Positions 7,378 to 14,785 of a stretch of DNA of 19,086 bases are shown here, piece by piece. This DNA is from Gemmatimonadota bacterium (GTDB taxonomy: Bacteria; Gemmatimonadota; Gemmatimonadetes; Palauibacterales; Palauibacteraceae): assembly GCA_029863105.1 (NCBI GenBank), contig JAOTWC010000006.1, positions 1 to 19,086 on the forward strand, given 5' to 3'. The translations under genes were made by a program, and so were the position numbers. The notes below the pieces were generated by a model. That model worked only from the letters and a program-made list of their open reading frames with translations, was not told the DNA's origin and did not search any database. Every line of letters starts with the position of its first letter. Position 1 is the first letter of the stretch.

Positions 7378-8414
7378 GCAGGCGATGGATCGCCGTGTCC
7401 GTGGGCCTCGCCGTCGTCGCCGTCCTCGGATTCGTGCTGGTGTCCGCCGGTGGCGAACGGGTGCAAGGAAACGTGGAGATCGAGGTTCCCGAAGGCGCCT
7501 CGGCGGTTGCGATCGGGACGCTTCTTCAGGACTCCAACCTGATTCGCTTCCCGCGGCTGTTCGGCCTCGTCGCCCGTTGGCGCGGTACGGCGGGGGGTCT
7601 CAAGGCGGGACGGTACGTCATCCCGGGTGACGCCTCGTGGTCCCAGATCCTCGACGTCCTGGAACGGGGAGCGGTGGAAACGGTCCCGTTCACGATTCCG
7701 GAGGGCTACTCGGTCCGGCAGGTCGCGGGGGTCATCGCGGAACTCACCGGAACGGACCCCGACTCGGTCGTGGCCCTGGTAACTGACTCGCTGTTCGTGG
7801 CAGAAGCCGCGGTTCCGGGGCCGGGCATCGAGGGCTACCTGTTTCCCGAGACGTATCACGTGGCGGAGGGTCTCCGGTCGGAAGATGTGGCGCGGCTGCT
7901 GATTCGCGGCTACCACGGTTTCTGGACGGCCGAGCGGCGGGCGCTGCTGGCCGCCTCGGGCCGGACCGAGCGGGAAATCGTCACGCTGGCGAGCATCGTC
8001 GAGAAGGAGGCCCGGGTAGCGGCGGAGATGCCTACGATCGCGGGCGTGTACGCGAACCGGCTGCGGATCGGCATGCTGCTGCAGGCCGACCCCACCGTGC
8101 AATTCGCTCTGGGCAGCCCGCGTTCCCCGCTGCTGTTTGCCGACATCGATTCCGTCGCAGACGATCCCTACAACACGTACACGCACGCCGGCCTTCCACC
8201 GGGGCCGATCGCGTCCCCCGGCGCCGCCGCGCTCGACGCCGCGCTGCAACCCGCCGATGTCCCCTACCTGTATTTCGTCGCGCGAAACGACGGCTCGCAC
8301 GAGTTCACCCGCACGCTTCGCGAACACAACAATGCGAGGATCCGGATCCGTCGAGAAGCGGCCGGAGCCACGCAGGATGCGGCACCCGCCGCGGACAGTT
8401 CGGCGGGTGGCTGA
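7374..8414 (+). CDS. mltG: Endolytic murein transglycosylase MltG
   Basis: Cleaves nascent glycan strands at the outer face of the inner membrane and is thought to set glycan length as a terminase of polymerisation. The 346 residues begin with a membrane anchor (about 5-24). A LysM-like segment follows (EIEVPEGASAVAIGTLLQDS). The catalytic YceG/MltG domain shows EGYLFPETYHV, LASIVEKEA with the conserved Glu210-Lys-Glu212 that includes the catalytic glutamate, LQADPTVQFAL, YNTYTHAGLPPGPI and YFVARNDGSHEFTRTLREHN. All hallmark motifs are intact. The start ATG overlaps the ruvX stop by four bases (ATGA), which fixes it and indicates coupling. The ruvX-mltG neighbourhood is common in bacteria. 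Confidence 0.95.
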   Translation: MSRRWIAVSVGLAVVAVLGFVLVSAGGERVQGNVEIEVPEGASAVAIGTLLQDSNLIRFPRLFGLVARWRGTAGGLKAGRYVIPGDASWSQILDVLERGAVETVPFTIPEGYSVRQVAGVIAELTGTDPDSVVALVTDSLFVAEAAVPGPGIEGYLFPETYHVAEGLRSEDVARLLIRGYHGFWTAERRALLAASGRTEREIVTLASIVEKEARVAAEMPTIAGVYANRLRIGMLLQADPTVQFALGSPRSPLLFADIDSVADDPYNTYTHAGLPPGPIASPGAAALDAALQPADVPYLYFVARNDGSHEFTRTLREHNNARIRIRREAAGATQDAAPAADSSAGG

Positions 8415-9078
8415 CACACCGGGAATCGTCGGCAGCGGCGCCGGCGACTCTGTGAGCATCCGCCTGATGGTGTTGACCGACCCGGAGCCTGCATGCGGGA
8501 AACCTCTGGTGGACGTCGTCGAAGAATGTCTGATTGCGGGTGCGAACGCGATCCAGCTCCGCGACAAGGCCGCCACCGATCGCCTGCTGTACGATCAGGC
8601 TGTGCAGCTGGTCGAGCGAACGGGCCGTCATGGGGCGCTGTTGATCGTCAATGATCGGTTCGATGTCGCCCTGGCTGCCGGAGCCGACGGGGTGCATCTC
8701 GGCCCCGGGGACATGCCGATCGAGACCGTCCGCATGCACGCCGACGCAGATTTCCTCATCGGCTATTCCACCGACGATCCGATCGCCGGCATGCTCGCGG
8801 CGGAGGCCGGAGCCGATTACCTGGGTGTCGGAGCGGTGTTCGGCACGACCTCGAAGGCCGGGCTGGCCGAGGAAGCGATCGGAGTGGAGCGCGTCGCCCA
8901 GGTACTGCACAGCGCGGGACTGCCAGGCGTGGGCATCGGGGGGATCACGGCGAGCAACGCGGCGGAGGTGTTCGAGACGGGGGCGGGCGTAGCGGTACTC
9001 AGCGCCGTGATGCATGCGCCGGATCCCGGCGCCGTCGTAAGGCGGTTGCTCGCAGTGGCGGAGGCCCACGCCGGCTGA
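8407..9078 (+). CDS. thiE: Thiamine-phosphate synthase
   Basis: Joins hydroxymethylpyrimidine diphosphate and carboxythiazole phosphate to make thiamine phosphate. The 223-residue product is a TIM-barrel protein of normal family length. Seen are LMVLTDP at the first strand, IQLRDK (Gln50 to Lys54, binding the pyrimidine), LIVNDRFDVALAAGADGVHLG at about 78-99 with the family Asn-Asp and His, DYLGVGAVFGTTSK at about 138-151 and a late GIGGITASNAAEV phosphate-binding loop. The start is uncertain. GTG 8407 overlaps the mltG stop and continues with coding-like third positions. GTG 8452 or ATG 8467 would give a shorter but still complete barrel. None has a clear ribosome binding site. No other thiamine gene is near and no TPP riboswitch is seen; it probably rides on the ruvX-mltG transcript. 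Confidence 0.92.
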   Translation: MADTPGIVGSGAGDSVSIRLMVLTDPEPACGKPLVDVVEECLIAGANAIQLRDKAATDRLLYDQAVQLVERTGRHGALLIVNDRFDVALAAGADGVHLGPGDMPIETVRMHADADFLIGYSTDDPIAGMLAAEAGADYLGVGAVFGTTSKAGLAEEAIGVERVAQVLHSAGLPGVGIGGITASNAAEVFETGAGVAVLSAVMHAPDPGAVVRRLLAVAEAHAG

Positions 9079-9086
9079 CACGGGTG

Positions 9087-9104
9087 CTCAAACGCCTCAA
9101 ACGC
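9087..9104. repeat. Two tandem copies of a 9-base unit between thiE and atpC
   Basis: CTCAAACGC is repeated twice without a gap in the 38-base space between the convergent thiE and atpC genes. No stem-loop terminator is visible there. Probably incidental. Confidence 0.5.
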
Positions 9105-9116
9105 GCGGAATCGGGC

Positions 9117-9395
9117 CTACTCTGCGTCCGCTACCTCCACGACTTCCGCCAGCACCGACACTTCGTCGTCGATCACCTGCATGAAGCCGCCGGAAACGGG
9201 TACGCGATGCTCGGTATCGCCGTCGCGGATCACGACGTCTCCCGTGCCGAGCAACACCATCATCGGCGCGTGCCCGACCAGAATCCCGAGCTGGCCATCG
9301 TAGGCAGGGATGATCACGCTGTCTCCCTCACCGGTAAACCCGACGGCGGCCGGCGAGATCACGCTCACGTGGAGCCTGCGATCCGCACCGCTCAT
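9117..9395 (-). CDS. atpC: F-type ATP synthase epsilon subunit, short form without C-terminal helices
   Basis: Part of the central stalk; contacts gamma and the c-ring. The product has only 92 residues and consists of the N-terminal beta-sandwich alone (LHVSVISPAAVGF, VIIPAYDGQLGILVGHAPMM, VSGGFMQVIDDEVSVLAE). Ordinary bacterial epsilon is about 130-140 residues and ends in two helices that inhibit ATP hydrolysis. Here the frame stops after the sandwich, which looks like a natural end, not a frameshift: no continuation appears downstream before the 38-base gap to thiE. The start ATG shares one base with the atpD stop (TGATG), and AGAGGG lies 6 bases upstream. A GTG one codon earlier (9398) is an alternative. 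It is the last gene of the atp operon. Confidence 0.93.
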   Translation of the reverse strand: MSGADRRLHVSVISPAAVGFTGEGDSVIIPAYDGQLGILVGHAPMMVLLGTGDVVIRDGDTEHRVPVSGGFMQVIDDEVSVLAEVVEVADAE

Positions 9396-10819
9396 CACGA
9401 GCCCTCTGACTCCATGGCGCGTGCCTTCTCCACGGCTTCCTCGATCCCGCCCACCATGTAGAACGCCTGCTCGGGAAGATGGTCGTACTCCCCATCGACC
9501 AGCGCGGCAAACGAATCGATCGTCGTCTCGAGCGAGACGTATTTACCGTCGATTCCCGTGAACTGCTCCGCCACGAAGAATGGCTGTGAGAGGAACCGCT
9601 GAATGCGCCGAGCCCGGCCGACGATCACCTTGTCCTCCTCGCTCAGTTCGTCCATTCCGAGAATCGCGATGATGTCCTGGAGGTCCTTGTAGCGCTGCAG
9701 GATCTCCTGCACGCGGGTGGCCGTGTCGTAGTGCTTGTGCCCCAGGAACTGCGCATCCAGGATGCGGCTCGACGATTCCAATGGATCCACGGCCGGGTAG
9801 ATCCCGAGCTCGGCAATCTGTCGCGACAGCACGGTCGTCGCGTCGAGGTGCGTGAACGCGGACGCCGGCGCCGGGTCGGTAAGGTCGTCCGCCGGTACGT
9901 AGACCGCCTGCACGGAGGTGATCGAACCGGACGTCGTGGAAGTGATGCGCTCCTGCAGCTCACCCATCTCGCTGGCGAGCGTCGGTTGATATCCGACGGC
10001 GCTCGGCATGCGGCCGAGCAACGCCGACACCTCCGAACCGGCCTGGCTGAACCGGAAGATGTTGTCGATGAACAGCAACACGTCCTGGCCCAGCACGTCG
10101 CGGAAGTACTCGGCTACCGTGAGGCCGGAGAGGCCCACGCGCAGGCGTGCTCCGGGAGGCTCGTTCATCTGGCCGTAGATCAGGGCTGTCGAGTTGATGA
10201 CGCCGGACTCCTTCATCTCGAGCCACAGGTCGTTCCCCTCGCGTGTGCGTTCGCCCACCCCGCAGAACACGGACTTGCCCCCGTGTTCCTGCGCGATGTT
10301 GTTGATCAGCTCCATGATGATGACCGTCTTGCCCACGCCGGCGCCGCCGAACAACCCGGTCTTTCCGCCCTTGACGTACGGGGCGATCAGGTCGATCACC
10401 TTGATCCCCGTCTCGAAGATCTCCGTCTTCGGCTCGAGCACGGTCATCAACGGGGCGTGCCGGTGGATCGGCCAGCGCTCTTCTTCGTTGACGGGCCCCG
10501 CCTCATCCACCGGATCGCCGAGCACGTTGAGGATCCGTCCGAGCGCCGCGTCACCGACCGGGACGGTGATCGGACTGCCGGTATCCAGGACCTCCTGCCC
10601 CCGCCGCAGTCCATCGGTCGAGTCCATGGCCACCGCGCGGACCTGATTGCGTCCTATGTGCTGCGCCACTTCGCAAATCAGCCGTATCGGAACGCCGTCC
10701 CTCTCCCACTCCAGTGAAACGGCGTTGTACAGTTCCGGCAAGTTCCCCGGTTCGAATTCCACGTCGATCACGGGTCCGATAACCTGCACGACTTTTCCGA
10801 CATTCTTCTGCTCAGCCAT
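9395..10819 (-). CDS. atpD: F-type ATP synthase beta subunit (catalytic)
   Basis: Carries the three catalytic sites of F1. The 474 residues match the family. Seen are the N-terminal barrel (VQVIGPVIDVEFEPGNLPEL), the P-loop GGAGVGKT at 158-165 (Lys164 binds phosphate), catalytic Glu190 in GERTREGNDLW, Walker B DVLLFIDNIFRF at 246-257 and the DELSEED loop at 390-396. All catalytic residues are present. AGGGA lies about 9 bases before the ATG. The stop overlaps the atpC start by one base; the gap to atpG upstream is 11 bases. Confidence 0.98.
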   Translation of the reverse strand: MAEQKNVGKVVQVIGPVIDVEFEPGNLPELYNAVSLEWERDGVPIRLICEVAQHIGRNQVRAVAMDSTDGLRRGQEVLDTGSPITVPVGDAALGRILNVLGDPVDEAGPVNEEERWPIHRHAPLMTVLEPKTEIFETGIKVIDLIAPYVKGGKTGLFGGAGVGKTVIIMELINNIAQEHGGKSVFCGVGERTREGNDLWLEMKESGVINSTALIYGQMNEPPGARLRVGLSGLTVAEYFRDVLGQDVLLFIDNIFRFSQAGSEVSALLGRMPSAVGYQPTLASEMGELQERITSTTSGSITSVQAVYVPADDLTDPAPASAFTHLDATTVLSRQIAELGIYPAVDPLESSSRILDAQFLGHKHYDTATRVQEILQRYKDLQDIIAILGMDELSEEDKVIVGRARRIQRFLSQPFFVAEQFTGIDGKYVSLETTIDSFAALVDGEYDHLPEQAFYMVGGIEEAVEKARAMESEGS

Positions 10820-10830
10820 CTCTGCGTTCC

Positions 10831-11700
10831 CTAACTGGAAAGTGCTTCAGCACCACCGATGATTTCGGCGATCTGTTGGGTGATCTCGGCCTGCCGCGCC
10901 CGGTTGAACTGACGCCGCAGGGTGGTGAGAAACTCGTCGGCATTGTCCGTCGCCGCCTTCATCGCCGTACGTCGGGCGCCCTGCTCCGCCGCCGCATTTT
11001 CGACCAGCGCCCGATACGTGACGTTGGTGAGATACAGCGGCAAAATCTTCGCCAGGATCTCACGGGCCGACGGATCCAGAATGTAGTACGCCGCGCCTCG
11101 TTTGGGGCCTTCATCCGGCACATGGACCGGGAGCAGCTTGCGAGCGATCGGCGGCGAACTCAAGACGCTCTGGTAGTCCGCGTGCACGATGTAGATCGCG
11201 TCCAGGTCCGCGTCCACGAACCGCTCGGCGAGCGGGGTGATCAGGCCGCGTGCCTGGTCGGCCGTCGGCGCATCCGAAATGTCGGTTCGCGCACTGGCCA
11301 TCTCCACGCCGCGGAACCGGAAATACGCGATCCCCTTTTTGCCGACGACGTGGAAATCCGTCACGACGTCGGACTCCTCCAGATACGCGAGGAGTTCCCT
11401 CGCCTTGCGGATCAGGTTCACGTTGAACGCCCCGCACAGGCCGCGATTGCTCGTCACCAGCACGACGGCCGCCCGGCGGATCCGCTCGGGCTGACGCAGG
11501 ATCGGCTCCAGTTCGGCGATCTCGGGCGTAACCAGATTCTCGACGACCGACGCGACTTTCTCGGCAAACGGCCTGGCCTCGTGGACGCGCGCCTGAGCGC
11601 GCCGAAGCTTCGAAGTCGCGACCATCTCCATGGTACGCGTAATCTTCCGCGTACTCGTGACGGACTTCATCCGTCGACCGATGTCCCTGGCTCGTGCCAT
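10831..11700 (-). CDS. atpG: F-type ATP synthase gamma subunit (rotor shaft)
   Basis: The central shaft that turns within the alpha/beta ring. The product has 289 residues, the usual length. The two conserved end helices are clear. The N-terminus reads ARDIGRRMKSVTSTRKITRT and continues MEMVATSKLRRAQ. The C-terminal segment is NADEFLTTLRRQFNRARQAE followed by ITQQIAEIIGGAEAL. A Rossmann-like middle part contains VLVTSNRGLCGAFN. The gap to atpA is four bases, and no ribosome binding site is visible, so translation is probably coupled to atpA. Confidence 0.97.
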   Translation of the reverse strand: MARARDIGRRMKSVTSTRKITRTMEMVATSKLRRAQARVHEARPFAEKVASVVENLVTPEIAELEPILRQPERIRRAAVVLVTSNRGLCGAFNVNLIRKARELLAYLEESDVVTDFHVVGKKGIAYFRFRGVEMASARTDISDAPTADQARGLITPLAERFVDADLDAIYIVHADYQSVLSSPPIARKLLPVHVPDEGPKRGAAYYILDPSAREILAKILPLYLTNVTYRALVENAAAEQGARRTAMKAATDNADEFLTTLRRQFNRARQAEITQQIAEIIGGAEALSS

Positions 11701-11704
11701 CGAA

Positions 11705-13303
11705 TCAGCCGGCTGCAGGCACGGCCGTCTCGGCCCGGAACAGCTGCTTGTGGCTCTCGATCGCGCTGCGCAGCGCCTGCGTCGTGTCGTCGCTCAGCAC
11801 CTTCTCCGACACGATCGCCTGCCCGATCTTCGGATGCGCCGAGCGCATGTACTCGAGAAAGCTGACCTCCCAGGCACTGATTTTCCGCGCGTCGATGTCG
11901 TCCAGAAAGCCCTGCGTCACGGCGTAGATCACCATCACCTGGCTTTCGACGGCCATCGGCACGTACTGGCCCTGCTTCAGGATCTCCACCGTTCGCTCCC
12001 CGCGGCCCAGCTGGCGCTGCGTGGCGGCGTCGAGGTCCGACCCGAACTGGGCGAACGCCTCCAGTTCGCGGAACTGGGCAAGATCGAGCCGGAGGCGACC
12101 GGCTACCCCCTTCATCGCCTTGATCTGGGCATTTCCTCCGACGCGCGAGACCGAGATGCCGGCATTCACAGCCGGTCGCACACCCGAGTAGAACAGGTTG
12201 CTCTCGAGGAAGATCTGACCATCGGTGATCGAGATGACGTTCGTCGGGATGTAGGCGGACACGTCACCGGCCTGCGTCTGGATGATCGGCAGGGCCGTGA
12301 GTGAGCCTCCGGGCTTCTCCAGATCGGGATGACCCGCGACCACATCCGCATCGTCCGTCACTTTGGCCGCACGCTCGAGCAGACGGCTGTGCAGGTAGAA
12401 CACGTCGCCCGGGTAGGCTTCGCGACCCGGCGGCCGGCGGAGAACGAGCGAGATTTCCCGGTACGCGTCGGCCTGCTTCGACAGGTCGTCGTAGATGACC
12501 AGGGTCGCCCTGCCCTCCTTGTACATGAAGTACTCGGCCATCGCGCAGCCGGTGTACGGAGAGATGTACTGGAGCGTCGCCGGATCCGAGGCGTTGGCTG
12601 CGACCACGATGGTGTAGTCCATCGCGCCCTCGGCCTCGAGCCTGGCGACGACGGACGCTACCGTCGACGCTTTCTGGCCGATCGCGACGTAGACGCAGAC
12701 GACGTCGCCGCCACGCTGGTTGATGATCGTGTCGATTGCGATGGCTGTCTTGCCCGTCCGGCGGTCGCCGATGATCAGTTCCCGCTGACCGCGACCGATC
12801 GGGATCATTGAGTCGATTGCCTTGATACCGGTCTGCAGAGGCTCCTTCACCGGCTGCCGATACACGATGCCGGGCGCCTTGCGGTCGACGAGCATCGTGG
12901 CACTCGCCTTGATCGCACCCTTTCCGTCACGGGGCGCGCCGAGCGGGCTGACCACCCGGCCCAGAAACTCGGGACCGGCCGGTACCTCCAGCACGCGACC
13001 CGTACGCCTGACCGTATCGCCTTCCTTCAACTGCAGATAGTCGCCGAGTACCACGGCACCGATGTTGTCCTCTTCGAGGTTCAACGCCAGCGCGGTGACC
13101 TGCTCACCGGTCTCGGACGATTCCACCTCGAGCATCTCGTTCGCGACAGCCGAGGACAGGCCCCAGATGCGCGCGACTCCGTCCTTGACCTCAAGTACCT
13201 CGCCCACTTCCTCGAGCTTCAGATCTTCTTCGAAATGCTCGATTTGCTCGAGAAGCGCCTTCTTCATCTCGCTGGCGCGGAGCTTCGCGTCTGACATCGC
13301 CAT
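11705..13303 (-). CDS. atpA: F-type ATP synthase alpha subunit
   Basis: Non-catalytic nucleotide-binding subunit of F1. At 532 residues it is slightly longer than the usual 500-515. Seen are the N-terminal helix that binds delta (ASEMKKALLEQIEHFEED), VGEVLEVKDGVARIWGLSSA, the P-loop GDRRTGKT at 179-186, LVIYDDLSKQADAYREISLVLRRPPGREAYPGDVFYLHSRLLERAAK (Walker B and catalytic-arginine region) and SVSRVGGNAQIKAMKGVAG. The start is the ATG at 13303, with GGGAT 8 bases upstream; a second ATG at 13297 is possible. A 41-base gap separates it from atpH, the largest spacing in this half of the operon. Confidence 0.97.
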   Translation of the reverse strand: MAMSDAKLRASEMKKALLEQIEHFEEDLKLEEVGEVLEVKDGVARIWGLSSAVANEMLEVESSETGEQVTALALNLEEDNIGAVVLGDYLQLKEGDTVRRTGRVLEVPAGPEFLGRVVSPLGAPRDGKGAIKASATMLVDRKAPGIVYRQPVKEPLQTGIKAIDSMIPIGRGQRELIIGDRRTGKTAIAIDTIINQRGGDVVCVYVAIGQKASTVASVVARLEAEGAMDYTIVVAANASDPATLQYISPYTGCAMAEYFMYKEGRATLVIYDDLSKQADAYREISLVLRRPPGREAYPGDVFYLHSRLLERAAKVTDDADVVAGHPDLEKPGGSLTALPIIQTQAGDVSAYIPTNVISITDGQIFLESNLFYSGVRPAVNAGISVSRVGGNAQIKAMKGVAGRLRLDLAQFRELEAFAQFGSDLDAATQRQLGRGERTVEILKQGQYVPMAVESQVMVIYAVTQGFLDDIDARKISAWEVSFLEYMRSAHPKIGQAIVSEKVLSDDTTQALRSAIESHKQLFRAETAVPAAG

Positions 13304-13344
13304 TCTTTCTATCCCATCACAACTGGTTGTCGTAGCAGGCCCGA

Positions 13345-13890
13345 TCAGGCCCCGTGTTCCTGCAGACTCCGCCGCAGCATCTGCAGCCGCCGCTTGACGG
13401 ATCCGTCGAGTACCTTGTCCTCAACACGCACGACCATCCCACCGATCAGCCGCTCGTCCACCCGGAACTCCGCGTCGACAGCACGACCCAACACTTCCGA
13501 CAGGCGATCCTCGACTTCTGTCCGGAACGCCGGGGCCGCCTCGGTGGTGAGCGTGACGGACGCAAACACGCGCCCCGTCTGCTCGTAGAGCAAGTCACGA
13601 CTGGCCACCTCGATATCCGGCAGCAGACTCTGGCGCCGCTTTTCCAGGACGATCAGTAGGAACCTCACGAACAGTTCCGGATAGCGGTCCTGGAAGGTCT
13701 GGCGCAGCACCCGTCGTTTGTCTTCCTCGGACACGCGAGGCGTGTGCAGAAACGCCTTGAACGGGACAGAGGTCTCGTACAACTCTGCGATCTCGGACAA
13801 CATCTCCAGCCACGCGGACTCCGACCCGTCACGGGCCGCCAGTTCGAGCATGGTGTCCGCATACGTGCGGGCTACGGCCGCCCTGCTCAC
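13345..13890 (-). CDS. atpH: F-type ATP synthase delta subunit
   Basis: The OSCP-type subunit that links the peripheral stalk (b) to the top of F1. The product has 181 residues, the usual length. The N-terminal helical domain (AAVARTYADTMLELAARDGS and FLHTPRVSEEDKRRVLRQTF) and the C-terminal signature (LIGGMVVRVEDKVLDGSVKRRLQML) are clear. The start is GTG at 13890. It overlaps the atpF stop by four bases (GTGA), and GGAG lies 5 bases upstream. Confidence 0.95.
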   Translation of the reverse strand: MSRAAVARTYADTMLELAARDGSESAWLEMLSEIAELYETSVPFKAFLHTPRVSEEDKRRVLRQTFQDRYPELFVRFLLIVLEKRRQSLLPDIEVASRDLLYEQTGRVFASVTLTTEAAPAFRTEVEDRLSEVLGRAVDAEFRVDERLIGGMVVRVEDKVLDGSVKRRLQMLRRSLQEHGA

Positions 13891-14456
13891 CCCAGCTCCG
13901 TCATGTAGTCGCGCACCAGCTTCCGATTGCCCTCGTCATCGAGCTTCTCGTTGATCAGGCGCTCAGCTGCCGCAATCGACAGATCGATCGCATCGCGTCG
14001 CACCGTAGCCACGAGATCCTCTCGCTCGCGCGCCATTTCCTTGCGCGCTTTTTCGAGCATGGCCTCGTGCTCGGCTCGGGCCTGGGCAAGAATTTCCTCG
14101 CGCAGGCGCTCGCCCGCCTCTCGCCCTTCCTGGAGGATGCCCTTCGCTTCGAGCCTCGCCTCGTCGAGCTGCCGCTGATGTTCGTCCAGCAGCCTTCGGG
14201 CTTCCTCGCGGTCACCCTTCGCACCCGCGATGGCATCTTCGATGCTGGCCGTCCGGCTCTCCAGCCCCTTCGCAATGGCCGGGAAGGCATTGCGCCACAG
14301 CACCAGGAGTGTCAGGCCGAACAGGATCCAGGTCCAGAACATCAGACCGAAGTTCACCGAGAACACCGATGTACTTCCCTCCTCCGCAGCCTGCAGGGTA
14401 CCTGGCAGCGCGAGCATCGAGATCGCCATCCCCGTCAGCCGGATCGATTTGGTCAC
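13887..14456 (-). CDS. atpF: F-type ATP synthase b subunit, with signal-peptide-like N-terminus
   Basis: Peripheral-stalk subunit: one membrane helix followed by a long charged helix that holds F1. With the GTG start at 14456 it has 189 residues. The membrane helix is at about 36-54 (FGLMFWTWILFGLTLLVLW). The following Glu/Arg/Ala-rich dimerisation helix runs from about 60 to 165, and the C-terminus contacts delta. Upstream of the membrane helix, residues 1-24 look like a cleavable signal peptide (TKSIRLTG, a hydrophobic MAISMLALPGTL, then LQA before AEEG). The alternative ATG at 14429 would keep most of the hydrophobic part but lose the basic region. Neither start has a ribosome binding site, and the gap to atpE is only 14 bases. 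Confidence 0.93.
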   Translation of the reverse strand: MTKSIRLTGMAISMLALPGTLQAAEEGSTSVFSVNFGLMFWTWILFGLTLLVLWRNAFPAIAKGLESRTASIEDAIAGAKGDREEARRLLDEHQRQLDEARLEAKGILQEGREAGERLREEILAQARAEHEAMLEKARKEMAREREDLVATVRRDAIDLSIAAAERLINEKLDDEGNRKLVRDYMTELG

Positions 14457-14470
14457 GTTTCGAAGGTCCG

Positions 14471-14728
14471 CTATTTGATGAAGCCGGCGATCACCAGACC
14501 GAACAGGGCCGCGCCTTCGATCAGGGCGGCCAGAATGATGGCGCCCGTCTGGATCTGCGCGGCAGCCTCCGGCTGGCGAGCCATGGCGTCGGCCATCTGG
14601 CCGCCGATCCGACCGATGCCCAGACCCGCTCCGATCACGACGATCCCGGCGCCGATGATCGCGAGTCCCGCACCGATGTCGCCGCTGCCGGCGGCCGAAT
14701 CTTGAACTGCTGCTAACAAGTTGAGCAT
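14471..14728 (-). CDS. atpE: F-type ATP synthase c subunit (rotor ring proteolipid)
   Basis: The c-ring subunit that carries ions across the membrane. The product has 85 residues and two membrane helices. Helix 1 has the glycine-rich packing pattern (GAGLAIIGAGIVVIGAGLGIG). The polar loop is ARQPEA at 50-55, and helix 2 has the ion-carrying Glu71 in LAALIEGAALFG. The residues after Glu71 are Gly-Ala, not the Ser-Thr typical of sodium-binding rings, so proton use is more likely (inference). A very strong AAGGAGGAG (14735-14743) lies upstream, fitting the high copy number of c per complex. Confidence 0.97.
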   Translation of the reverse strand: MLNLLAAVQDSAAGSGDIGAGLAIIGAGIVVIGAGLGIGRIGGQMADAMARQPEAAAQIQTGAIILAALIEGAALFGLVIAGFIK

Positions 14729-14785
14729 TTCCGGCTCCTCCTTCGTTCCTCGTTTTACCGCCCACGCGGGCGAATCGTCCGGCCG
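14729..14785 (-). promoter_or_regulatory. atpB-atpE spacer with compact hairpin and very strong ribosome binding site
   Basis: The mRNA spacer contains a hairpin with the arms CGCCC and GGGCG around a four-base loop (14759-14772). The AAGGAGGAG of atpE follows (14735-14743). No U-run follows the hairpin, so it is not a terminator. It may stabilise or process the transcript and raise atpE translation, as the atpB-atpE region does in E. coli (known there; inferred here). Confidence 0.5.

Noticed and set aside
9731..11865. Long plus-strand frames antisense to atpD, atpG and atpA
   Set aside because: They oppose highly conserved ATP synthase genes, show no family motifs, and have repetitive Arg/His/Asp-rich composition typical of antisense frames.
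14457..14765. Upstream extension of the atpF frame across atpE
   Set aside because: The sequence in this frame is a low-complexity Arg/Gly/Asp shadow of atpE; the b-subunit protein begins at 14456 or 14429.
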